From Palsa-461 sp040414865 (GTDB lineage Bacteria > Actinomycetota > Acidimicrobiia > Acidimicrobiales > RAAP-2), in assembly GCA_040414865.1 (NCBI GenBank), contig JBEDUR010000157.1:1-11448 (forward strand): a stretch of DNA of 11,448 bases. Reading direction: 5' to 3'. Shown piece after piece: positions 1-6,065 of this stretch. The position numbers were made by a program, and so were the translations under genes. A model generated the notes under the pieces. That model saw nothing but the letters and a program-made list of their open reading frames with translations. It did not search any database and was not told the origin of the DNA. Positions within the stretch are counted from its first letter, which is position 1. Every line of letters begins with the position of its first letter.

Positions 1-2
1 TC

Positions 3-356
3 GAGCCGGCTGGCCTGACCGATGACCCGGATCTGCGACTGGCCTCGAGCCTGGTCGATTACATCTTCCGGCGTCTCGCCCTCGACTACCTCTCCTACGA
101 GGAGCGTCTGGATCTCGGTGTGCTGTCCGTTTCAGAACGGAGCCAACCGACGCTGCCAGGTGTCGAGGAGAGCACCACGCCTTCGGTGCCCTTGGGTGAG
201 GACCGGATGACCTCGGCCTCGGCGGTCACCCCGCCTCCCCTGAGCCGGCCGGAACAGCGCGACGCGCCGTTCTGTTACAGCTGCGGTGACGCCATGGTTC
301 GGGCTGGGTCCTGCTACGTCTGCCTGACATGCGGCACGACCAGCGGCTGCTCGTGA
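3..356 (+). CDS. nrdJ: Vitamin B12-dependent (class II) ribonucleotide reductase, C-terminal fragment
   Basis: The frame is open from the left edge and ends at TGA 354-356, giving the last 117 residues of a much larger protein whose start lies outside the window. Class II ribonucleotide reductases reduce ribonucleotides to deoxyribonucleotides in the cytoplasm with adenosylcobalamin as radical source. Seen here: a helical segment with LASSLVDYIFRRLALDYLS near the beginning, a variable Pro/Ser/Thr-rich linker, and a terminal Cys-rich tail with CYSCG, SCYVCLTCG and a final SGCS. In this family the tail forms a zinc-ribbon-like arm, and its cysteines are thought to re-reduce the active-site disulfide. 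The combination of IFRRLA(L/V)DYL with the GSCYVC...CGTTSGCS ending is typical of actinobacterial NrdJ. The downstream acyl-CoA synthetase is 137 bp away on the same strand and has no obvious functional link. The family call is firm; only the C-terminus can be judged. Confidence 0.9.
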   Translation, partial: EPAGLTDDPDLRLASSLVDYIFRRLALDYLSYEERLDLGVLSVSERSQPTLPGVEESTTPSVPLGEDRMTSASAVTPPPLSRPEQRDAPFCYSCGDAMVRAGSCYVCLTCGTTSGCS

Positions 357-493
357 TCTGACGTCGCAGTCCGTCCAGGAGGACCGCGGATCCGCTTGCA
401 CGGCAGCGCGGAAGCGGCGACGAGACGCGCGAGCAGGAAGGCGTCGCGGTTTTTCGCCGGTCGGGCCGCGAACCGCCGTCGGGGCAGGGATGA

Positions 494-2245
494 ATGGCTC
501 CTAGATTGGGTCTGTGGATGCCGATGTTGAGCTTTGACGATGCCGCGGCTCGGGTGACCGCACCGGACATGCCGCTCGAGATCGTCGAGCAGACAATCGG
601 GGGAGTGACCTACAAGGTCTTCAAGAACGCCCCCCCGACCCTGCGTGAGATCTTTGACACTGCCCGCGGGCGTGGCGAGCAGACCTTCCTCGTCTATGAA
701 GGGGAGCGTTGGTCATTCGCCCGCGTCATGTCCCATGTCGATGCCCTCGGCGCCGCCTTGGTGACCCGGTACGGGATCACGCGTGGGGACAGGGTGGCGA
801 TCGGCATGCGGAACCTGCCCGAGTGGATCATCTCGTTCGCGGCGGTGCTCTCCGTGGGCGCAGTCTCGGTGTCGCTCAACTCGTGGTGGACCGAGGACGA
901 GCTGGCTTATGCCTTGCGGGACTCCGGTACCTCGCTGGTCCTGGCCGACTCCGAACGGGTCGCCCGCATGACGACACCGGCCCGACATCTCGGGATCCCG
1001 ATGATCGCGGTCCGCACCCCGGCAGCCGACGCGCCGGCCGAGGGGGTCGAGCGTTACGAGGACGTGATCGAGCTCGGGACACCGCTGCCCCAGGTGGACA
1101 TGGGACCGGAGGACGACGCCACCATCCTGTACACCTCGGGCACGACCGGCGAGCCCAAGGGGGCGGTGTCGACCCACCGGGCGATCATCCAGGCGCTCAT
1201 GGCCTTCGGATGCCGCCAGCTGATCGATGTCGCCCGGCTGGACGGCGAGCCGCCGGCCACCGAGACCCCGGCCGACGCGCCCTCGTTGATCCTCACCGTG
1301 CCCCTGTTCCACGTCACCGGGTGTGTACCGGTGATGCTCTCGGCCTTCGCCAGCGGGTTCAAGCTGGTCATCATGTACCGCTGGGACGCGGAGAAGGCGC
1401 TCCAGCTGATCGAGAGCGAGCGGGTGACCACCTTCGTCGGCGTCCCCACCCAGAGCTGGGACCTGATCGAGTCGCCGAACTTCCACAAGTACGACACGTC
1501 CTCGCTCACGGCCATCGCCGGAGGCGGGGCGCCGGCACCGCCCACCCTGGTGCGTCGGGTGGACGAGGAGTTCAGCTCGGGCCGGCCGGCCATCGGCTAC
1601 GGGATGACCGAGACCAACGGCTACGGCCCCAGCAACTCCGGCGACGACTACGTCTCGCACCCCTCTTCGGCTGGCCGGGCCGTTCCCGTGATGGAGCTCG
1701 AAGTGCGCGATGAAGTTCTCCGGCCGGTCGCGGGTGGCGAGCTTGGCGAGATCTGGTTCAAGGGCCCCATGGTGATCCGGGGCTACTGGAACAAACCCGA
1801 GGCGACCGCCGAGGTGCTGGTGGACGGGTGGCTCGCCAGCGGTGACATCGGGCACCTCGACCAGGAGGGGTACGTCTACGTCGAGGACCGGGTGCGCGAC
1901 ATGGTGCTGCGGGGCGGGGAGAACATCTACTCAGCGGAGGTCGAGGCGGCGATCTACGAGCACCCGGCGGTCTACGAGGCGGCGGTGTTCGGGGTCCCCG
2001 ACCCTCGGCTGGGCGAGCAAGTGGCCGCCGCGGTCGTGCTCAAGCCGGGGGTGAGCCTGAACGCCCTAGAGCTCCAAGCCCACGTGGGATCCAAGCTGGC
2101 TGCCTTCAAGGTGCCCACCCAGATCACCTTCTCGACCGCCCAGCTTCCGCGGGGTGCGACGGGCAAGATTCTCAAACGCGAGCTTCGCAACACCTTCTTT
2201 CCTGAGGCCGCGGGCGAGACCCGGTCGACCGGTTCTTCGGGTTAG
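494..2245 (+). CDS. Class I adenylate-forming acyl-CoA synthetase (AMP-dependent fatty acid-CoA ligase family)
   Basis: Activates a carboxylic acid, probably a fatty acid, to acyl-AMP with ATP and then to acyl-CoA; likely cytoplasmic or peripheral to the membrane. Residue numbers count from the 494 start (583 aa, normal for the family). The P-loop signature YTSGTTGEPKG lies near 213-223, the A5 motif GYGMTET near 367-373, the hinge region SGDIGHLDQEG near 449-459, followed by RVRDMVLRGGENIYSAEVE, and the catalytic lysine of GATGKILKREL is K558. The start is uncertain. ATG 494 has only a weak AGGGA at 486-490, three bases away. In-frame ATGs at 518 and 524 lie just after a TAGATT -10-like box (502-507), and the family-like N-terminal sequence begins about there, so the true protein may be 573-575 aa. 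The gene converges on the NDH-2 gene with one base between stops. The exact substrate (long-chain, medium-chain or other acid) cannot be told from the sequence. Confidence 0.93.
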   Translation: MAPRLGLWMPMLSFDDAAARVTAPDMPLEIVEQTIGGVTYKVFKNAPPTLREIFDTARGRGEQTFLVYEGERWSFARVMSHVDALGAALVTRYGITRGDRVAIGMRNLPEWIISFAAVLSVGAVSVSLNSWWTEDELAYALRDSGTSLVLADSERVARMTTPARHLGIPMIAVRTPAADAPAEGVERYEDVIELGTPLPQVDMGPEDDATILYTSGTTGEPKGAVSTHRAIIQALMAFGCRQLIDVARLDGEPPATETPADAPSLILTVPLFHVTGCVPVMLSAFASGFKLVIMYRWDAEKALQLIESERVTTFVGVPTQSWDLIESPNFHKYDTSSLTAIAGGGAPAPPTLVRRVDEEFSSGRPAIGYGMTETNGYGPSNSGDDYVSHPSSAGRAVPVMELEVRDEVLRPVAGGELGEIWFKGPMVIRGYWNKPEATAEVLVDGWLASGDIGHLDQEGYVYVEDRVRDMVLRGGENIYSAEVEAAIYEHPAVYEAAVFGVPDPRLGEQVAAAVVLKPGVSLNALELQAHVGSKLAAFKVPTQITFSTAQLPRGATGKILKRELRNTFFPEAAGETRSTGSSG

Positions 2246-2246
2246 G

Positions 2247-3596
2247 TCAGGGAAAGGTCTCGTCGCTCACGTCCTGTTCGGCGATGGCGAGCCGGGCTAG
2301 AACCTGCTGCTCGGTGATTGTCCGCTCGGCCCGTCCCCGGCCGAGGAAGCTGATGGTCCAGTGCATGAGGGCGGACACCCGGTTCTTGAACCCGGTGAGG
2401 AAGGTGAGGTGCACGACCAGCCAGGCCAGCCAGCCGAAGAACCCGTTGAAGCGGAAGGGGCCGATCCGAGCCACGCCCTCGAAGCGGGCGATGGTGGCCA
2501 TGGAGCCGAGGTCCCGGTAGCGGAAGGAAGCACCTGGTCCCGTCGTGCCGGTCTCGAGTCGGCGCAGAATCACCTTGGCCGCGTGCGCTCCCGACTGCAT
2601 GGCCACCTCGGCCACCCCAGGCAGCTCACCGAGCCACATGAGGTCGCCCACCACAAAGACCTCGGGGTGTCCAGGGAGCGAGCAGTCGGGTAGTACCGCT
2701 ATCCGGCCGGCACGGTCGAGCACGGCTCCGGTCGCCTCGGCTAGGGCCTGGCCCAGAGGGGAGGCTCGTACCCCAGCGGCCCAGATCGTGGTGCGGGCGA
2801 CGAACCGCTCCGTCGTCCCCTCACTGGTGCGCACCTCGACCCCGTACTCGTCGACGTCGATCACGGTCGCCCCCAGATGCAGATCGATTCCGAGGCGCTC
2901 GAGCTCGCGTCCGGTCTTGCGGGCCAACTTTGGTCCGTATTCGGCCAGTACCTCCGAGCCGCCGTCGAAGAGCAACACTCGGACCTGGTGCGGGTCGATG
3001 CGCCGGAAGTTTCCGCGCAGCGGTCGCTTGGCCAGCTCGGCAATTTGGCCGGCCATTTCGACGCCGGTCGGCCCGCCCCCCACCACCGCGAAGCTCAACC
3101 AGGCTTCGCGGCGGCGCTCGTCGGGCTCGGTCTCGGCCATCTCGAAAGCGCCGAAGATCCGGCCACGCAACTCGAGGGCGTCGTCGATCGACTTCAGTCC
3201 GGGGGCCCATCGGCTGAAGCGATCGTGGCCGAAGTACGTGGTCGTCGAGCCGGCCGCCACGATCAGGCTGTCGTAGGGGATGGTGTGGAGGCTGTCGCCC
3301 TGGTAGGCCTGGAGCGTCCGGGCCGCGAGGTCAATGGTCTGCACCTCGCCCAGGACGACCGAGGTGCTGGGCTGACGGCGGACGATGTCGCGGATCGGCG
3401 GGGCGATCTCTCCCGCGGAGAGGATCCCGGTGGCCATCTGGTAGAGGAGTGGCTGGAACAAGTGGTGGTTGGTGCGGTCGATCACCGTCACGTCGACGGG
3501 GCCGCGGCGCAGCGCCCGAAGGGCGAACAGCCCGCCGAACCCGCCGCCGATCACCACCACTCGGTGGCGGGGGGCGGTCGTCGTGAGCTCTTCCAT
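2247..3596 (-). CDS. ndh: Type II NADH dehydrogenase (NDH-2), FAD-dependent NADH:quinone oxidoreductase
   Basis: Single-subunit, non-proton-pumping enzyme that oxidises NADH and reduces membrane quinone, acting on the cytoplasmic face of the membrane. The 449-aa length fits. Seen: an FAD dinucleotide-binding motif GGGFGG (G17-x-G19-xx-G22), the NDH-2-like stretch HHLFQPLLYQMATG (44-57), a second Rossmann motif VVGGGPTGVE (171-180) for NADH with an acidic residue after it, FAD-contacting VGDLMW (316-321), and VAMQSGAHAAK (331-341), matching the quinone-site AxQxAxxxA region. A hydrophobic stretch GFFGWLAWLVVHLTFLTG (385-402) and a basic C-terminal part probably anchor it to the membrane, as in this family. 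The ATG start at 3596 overlaps the stop of the upstream aldo/keto reductase (TGATG), so the two are very likely co-transcribed and translationally coupled. Other pyridine nucleotide-disulfide oxidoreductases are possible but fit less well. Confidence 0.92.
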   Translation of the reverse strand: MEELTTTAPRHRVVVIGGGFGGLFALRALRRGPVDVTVIDRTNHHLFQPLLYQMATGILSAGEIAPPIRDIVRRQPSTSVVLGEVQTIDLAARTLQAYQGDSLHTIPYDSLIVAAGSTTTYFGHDRFSRWAPGLKSIDDALELRGRIFGAFEMAETEPDERRREAWLSFAVVGGGPTGVEMAGQIAELAKRPLRGNFRRIDPHQVRVLLFDGGSEVLAEYGPKLARKTGRELERLGIDLHLGATVIDVDEYGVEVRTSEGTTERFVARTTIWAAGVRASPLGQALAEATGAVLDRAGRIAVLPDCSLPGHPEVFVVGDLMWLGELPGVAEVAMQSGAHAAKVILRRLETGTTGPGASFRYRDLGSMATIARFEGVARIGPFRFNGFFGWLAWLVVHLTFLTGFKNRVSALMHWTISFLGRGRAERTITEQQVLARLAIAEQDVSDETFP

Positions 3597-4594
3597 CAGG
3601 TGCGCCCGGCCGGGCTCACCGTCAGGGCGGGGTCCCGTACGCTGACCGGTGCGAGGGCGGCCTCGACCGCGGCGACCAGGTCGTCGTCGAGGTCGACCTC
3701 AAGCGCTTTCACGTCCTCCTGCACCTGCTCGGGTCGTGTGGCGCCCACGATCGCAGAGGCCACGCCGACGTCGCGCAGCACCCAAGCCAAAGCGACGGCG
3801 GCCGGTGAGTAACCCGCCTCACGACAAATCGCCGAGTATCGCTCGACCGGCTCGAGGACCTCGTCTCTCAGGAACCGGCCGATGAAGTTGGCCCCGGAGG
3901 CCGAGGTGGCCCGGCTCCGCTCGGGCGGCGGCGTCCGAGGGTGGTACTTGCCGGTGAGCACACCCTGGGCCAGCGGCGACCACACGATCTGGCCCACGCC
4001 CTCCCGCCGGCACAGGGGAAGGATCTTCGTCTCGATCACCCGCCACAGGAGCGAGTACTGCGGCTGGTTGGAGACGATGCGGTCGAGCCCATGGGCCGAG
4101 GCGATGGAGAGAGCCGAATCAATCTGCTCGGCGGTCCACTCCGAGACCCCGATGTAGTGCACCTTGCCCATCCGCACCAGGTCGTCAAAGGCCCGGAGCG
4201 TCTCGTCGAGCGGCGTCTCGACGTCGTAACGGTGGGCCTGCAGCAGATCGATGTGGTCGGTCTGGAGCCGGCGCAATGAAGCCTCACAGGATTCGAGGAC
4301 GTGCTTGCGCGACAGGCCGCGGTTGTTCGGGTTAGGGCCCGTCGGCCAGTAGACCTTGGTGCAGATCTCTATGGCGTCGCGGCGCACCCCCCGGAGGGCC
4401 CGGCCCAGGACCTCCTCGGCCATCCCGGCGGCGTAGACGTCGGCCGTGTCGAAGGTCGTGATGCCGGCATCGAGCGCCGCCCGCACGCAGGCCAGCGCCG
4501 TCTCTTCCTCGATCTGGCCCCCGTGGGTTATCCAGTTCCCATAGGAGATGGCCGAGACGACCATTCCGGCTCGCCCGAGGTGGCGGTGCTGCAC
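3596..4594 (-). CDS. Aldo/keto reductase (potassium-channel beta-subunit-like subgroup)
   Basis: NADPH-dependent carbonyl reductase with a (beta/alpha)8 barrel, cytoplasmic; 332 aa. The catalytic tetrad of the superfamily is visible: D49 and Y54 in FDTADVYAAG, K80 in ICTKVYWP, and H121 in LLQAHRYD. Further hallmarks are YIGVSEW, SNQPQYSLL (substrate/cofactor strand) and the cofactor-binding SPLAQGVLTGKY. The N-terminus, with LGRAGMVVSAISYGNW, and the KVYWPTGPNPNNRGLSRKH segment resemble the Kv-beta/AKR6-type branch rather than small AKRs, but the natural substrate is unknown. Translation starts at GTG 4594: the homology begins right there, and a TACGCT -10 box lies seven bases upstream, suggesting a leaderless message. 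It is the first gene of an operon with NDH-2, whose ATG overlaps this TGA by one base. Confidence 0.92.
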   Translation of the reverse strand: MQHRHLGRAGMVVSAISYGNWITHGGQIEEETALACVRAALDAGITTFDTADVYAAGMAEEVLGRALRGVRRDAIEICTKVYWPTGPNPNNRGLSRKHVLESCEASLRRLQTDHIDLLQAHRYDVETPLDETLRAFDDLVRMGKVHYIGVSEWTAEQIDSALSIASAHGLDRIVSNQPQYSLLWRVIETKILPLCRREGVGQIVWSPLAQGVLTGKYHPRTPPPERSRATSASGANFIGRFLRDEVLEPVERYSAICREAGYSPAAVALAWVLRDVGVASAIVGATRPEQVQEDVKALEVDLDDDLVAAVEAALAPVSVRDPALTVSPAGRT

Positions 4595-4601
4595 CGGCCC
4601 G

Positions 4602-4607
4602 AGCGTA
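4602..4607 (-). promoter_or_regulatory. Putative -10 box of a leaderless promoter for the aldo/keto reductase-ndh operon
   Basis: On the minus strand TACGCT (TANNNT consensus) is followed by seven bases and then the GTG start at 4594. Transcription would therefore start at or next to the start codon. I see no convincing -35 and no Shine-Dalgarno sequence. The same hexamer serves the divergent arfB gene 40 bp away. Confidence 0.45.
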
Positions 4608-4642
4608 CCGGGGCGCCTCGACGCTCACCACGAACCGCGCCC

Positions 4643-4648
4643 TACGCT
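4643..4648 (+). promoter_or_regulatory. Putative -10 box of a leaderless promoter for arfB
   Basis: TACGCT, then six bases, then ATG 4655. The spacing is that of a -10 box whose transcript begins at the A of ATG. A TCGACG (4618-4623) about 19 bp upstream is a weak -35 candidate. The lack of any purine-rich ribosome-binding site before the ATG supports leaderless translation. This box and the one at 4602-4607 are inverted copies of the same hexamer within one 60-bp divergent intergenic region. Confidence 0.45.
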
Positions 4649-4654
4649 GCGGGC

Positions 4655-5116
4655 ATGGCCCCTCGGCGGACGACGGCCGACTCGGACGACGAAACGTCCG
4701 CGTTCCCGGATCGCCTGCGGATCGGCCGATCGCTGCGCATCCCGATAGACGAGATCGAATGGCGGGCCACGACGCCGGGTGGCCCGGGCGGGCAGCACGC
4801 CAATCGGACCAACACCAAAGTGGAGGTTCGCTTCGACGTGGCGTCCTCACCGAGCCTCGGACCGCGCCAACGCGAACGCCTGCTGGAGCGGCTGGGCCCG
4901 GTCGTTCGAGCAAGCGCCGGCGAACACCGCTCGCAAGCCCGCAACCGCCAGCTCGCTCTGGACCGACTGGTCAGCCGCTTGGCCGAGGCAATGCGGATCG
5001 AGCCGCCCCGTCGCCCCAGCACGCCGAGCGCCTCGGCCACCGAGCGCCGGCTGGCCGAGAAACGGTCCCGGGCCGAGATCAAACGGGCCCGAGCTCGCCC
5101 GGGACCCGACGACTGA
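4655..5116 (+). CDS. arfB: Alternative ribosome-rescue factor ArfB (YaeJ/ICT1-type peptidyl-tRNA hydrolase)
   Basis: Release-factor-like hydrolase that frees nascent chains from ribosomes stalled without a stop codon. The protein is 153 aa, the usual size. Seen: the catalytic GGQ (G45-G46-Q47) within GGPGGQHANRTNTKVEVRFD, the downstream EHRSQARNRQ-ALDRL stretch shared by ArfB proteins, and a basic C-terminal tail, ERRLAEKRSRAEIKRARARP. In E. coli ArfB the equivalent tail enters the empty mRNA channel of the ribosome. There is no codon-recognition domain as in RF1/RF2, which rules out a normal release factor. The frame is open further upstream (to 4301), but that part is antisense to the aldo/keto reductase. 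ATG 4655 is chosen because it gives the family length and lies six bases after a -10-like box. Compared with E. coli ArfB there is an extra, acidic N-terminal stretch of about 20 residues. Confidence 0.88.
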   Translation: MAPRRTTADSDDETSAFPDRLRIGRSLRIPIDEIEWRATTPGGPGGQHANRTNTKVEVRFDVASSPSLGPRQRERLLERLGPVVRASAGEHRSQARNRQLALDRLVSRLAEAMRIEPPRRPSTPSASATERRLAEKRSRAEIKRARARPGPDD

Positions 5117-5124
5117 GCTCGGGC
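5087..5124. terminator. Perfect 10-bp inverted repeat spanning the arfB stop codon
   Basis: GCCCGAGCTC (5087-5096) and GAGCTCGGGC (5115-5124) are exact reverse complements separated by 18 bases, and the arfB TGA (5114-5116) sits at the inner edge of the right arm. There is no T-run after it, so if it is a terminator it is the U-tract-less kind often proposed in actinobacteria. Its place between convergent arfB and surE fits that role, but it could equally be coincidental in GC-rich DNA. Confidence 0.35.
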
Positions 5125-5150
5125 GTCGGGGGCAAGACGGCGGAGTAGGG

Positions 5151-5179
5151 CCGCACCGAGGAAGAAGGTCTCAGTGCGG
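5151..5179. terminator. Candidate hairpin between convergent arfB and surE
   Basis: CCGCAC (5151-5156) and GTGCGG (5174-5179) form a 6-bp stem with a 17-nt loop. The flanking GGG (5148-5150) and CCC (5184-5186) could extend it with a bulge. It lies entirely in the 89-bp gap between the two stop codons. There is no clear T tract in either direction, so the support is structural and positional only. Confidence 0.25.
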
Positions 5180-5205
5180 TCGGCCCGAGGCCGATGCCGA
5201 TCGAC

Positions 5206-6030
5206 TCAGGGGTGCAGCAGGCGTTCGGCTGCGGCTACCGCCCCGTCGAGGACCCGGCGGTTGGCTTCCCGTGTGTCCTGGCCGACGCCGTGCAGCGCGG
5301 TTACCGTCGCATAGCCGGCCCCGATGAGGGTGGCGTCGTCCCTCGGGTCGGCACCGGTGGTGTCGCCCAACGAGGGTACGGCGGTGCCCAGCGTGAGCTT
5401 GACGGTCCCGGCGTCGCGCCCGGTGAGCTCGGTCCGGGCGCCCTGGACGATCCCGGCGTCGGCGATCCGCCCCGGGACGAGGCCGCGGAGCTCCCCAATC
5501 GGGACCGACGGCGTGTTCAGGCTGAGCACCGTCCTTGGCGGTGCACCGGCCACGACCGGCAGGAGCGACACGGCCAGCTGGGCGGCCGTCTCCCACTGGT
5601 GCTCCGGTTGGGATCGCATCGATACGGCCAGGGCGGAGCACCCGTGTTGAGCGGCGGTGAGCGCGGCGCCGATCGTCCCCGAGTGCAGAACGGATCGCCC
5701 CACGTTCACGCCCAGGTTGATGCCCGAGACCACCACGTCGGGCTTGGGCCCGAATGCGCCGAAGGTCCCGACGATCACGGTGAGTGCCGGCGGGGCGTCG
5801 ACCCCGAAGACCGGCACGTCGTCGGCTCCGGTGATCCGGCCGACCCGGAACCCGATCGCCTCCCGCTCGTACACCGTCCCGATGGCGGCCGATGCCCCCG
5901 AGTGATTGGCGAGCGGCGCGGCCACTACGACCTCGTGATCTTCCCGCCTGGCCCAGGAGGCGAGTGCCCGGACGAGGGCCACCAGGCCTGGAGCATGCAC
6001 ACCGTCATCGTTGGTGACCAGGATGCGCAC
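5206..6030 (-). CDS. surE: 5'/3'-nucleotidase SurE
   Basis: Metal-dependent phosphatase acting on nucleoside 5'- and 3'-monophosphates, linked to stationary-phase and stress survival in other bacteria; cytoplasmic. The protein begins RILVTNDDG with the metal-binding pair D8-D9. It continues with APLANHSGAS (S44, matching the family's metal-contacting serine) and VVSGINLGVNVG (N105, the fourth ligand), followed by HSGTIGAA and a family-like SALAVSM strand. At 274 aa it is slightly longer than the E. coli enzyme. The start is GTG 6030, because the conserved RILVTNDDG must sit at the extreme N-terminus; a TATCGT box lies eight bases upstream. It converges on arfB and is divergent from the aldose 1-epimerase with only 35 bp between the two starts. 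Confidence 0.95.
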   Translation of the reverse strand: MRILVTNDDGVHAPGLVALVRALASWARREDHEVVVAAPLANHSGASAAIGTVYEREAIGFRVGRITGADDVPVFGVDAPPALTVIVGTFGAFGPKPDVVVSGINLGVNVGRSVLHSGTIGAALTAAQHGCSALAVSMRSQPEHQWETAAQLAVSLLPVVAGAPPRTVLSLNTPSVPIGELRGLVPGRIADAGIVQGARTELTGRDAGTVKLTLGTAVPSLGDTTGADPRDDATLIGAGYATVTALHGVGQDTREANRRVLDGAVAAAERLLHP

Positions 6031-6038
6031 TTGGACGT

Positions 6039-6044
6039 ACGATA
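6039..6044 (-). promoter_or_regulatory. Putative -10 box for surE, overlapping a plus-strand TACGAT
   Basis: On the minus strand TATCGT lies eight bases before the GTG start of surE, consistent with a leaderless or nearly leaderless transcript. On the plus strand the overlapping TACGAT (6038-6043) is also a TANNNT match and lies 22 bases before the ATG of the divergent epimerase gene. The two genes may thus share back-to-back -10 elements on the same few bases. No clear -35 is visible on either strand. Confidence 0.35.
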
Positions 6045-6065
6045 CCGCTGGCGGCCCGGGTCGAG

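Noticed and set aside
446..476. Inverted repeat GCGGTT...AACCGC between nrdJ and the acyl-CoA synthetase gene
   Set aside because: Only six base pairs with a 19-nt loop and no T tract; expected by chance in sequence of this composition.
713..1855. 380-codon antisense frame inside the acyl-CoA synthetase gene
   Set aside because: The synthetase carries all family motifs; the antisense product is His/Arg/Gly-rich with no recognisable domain.
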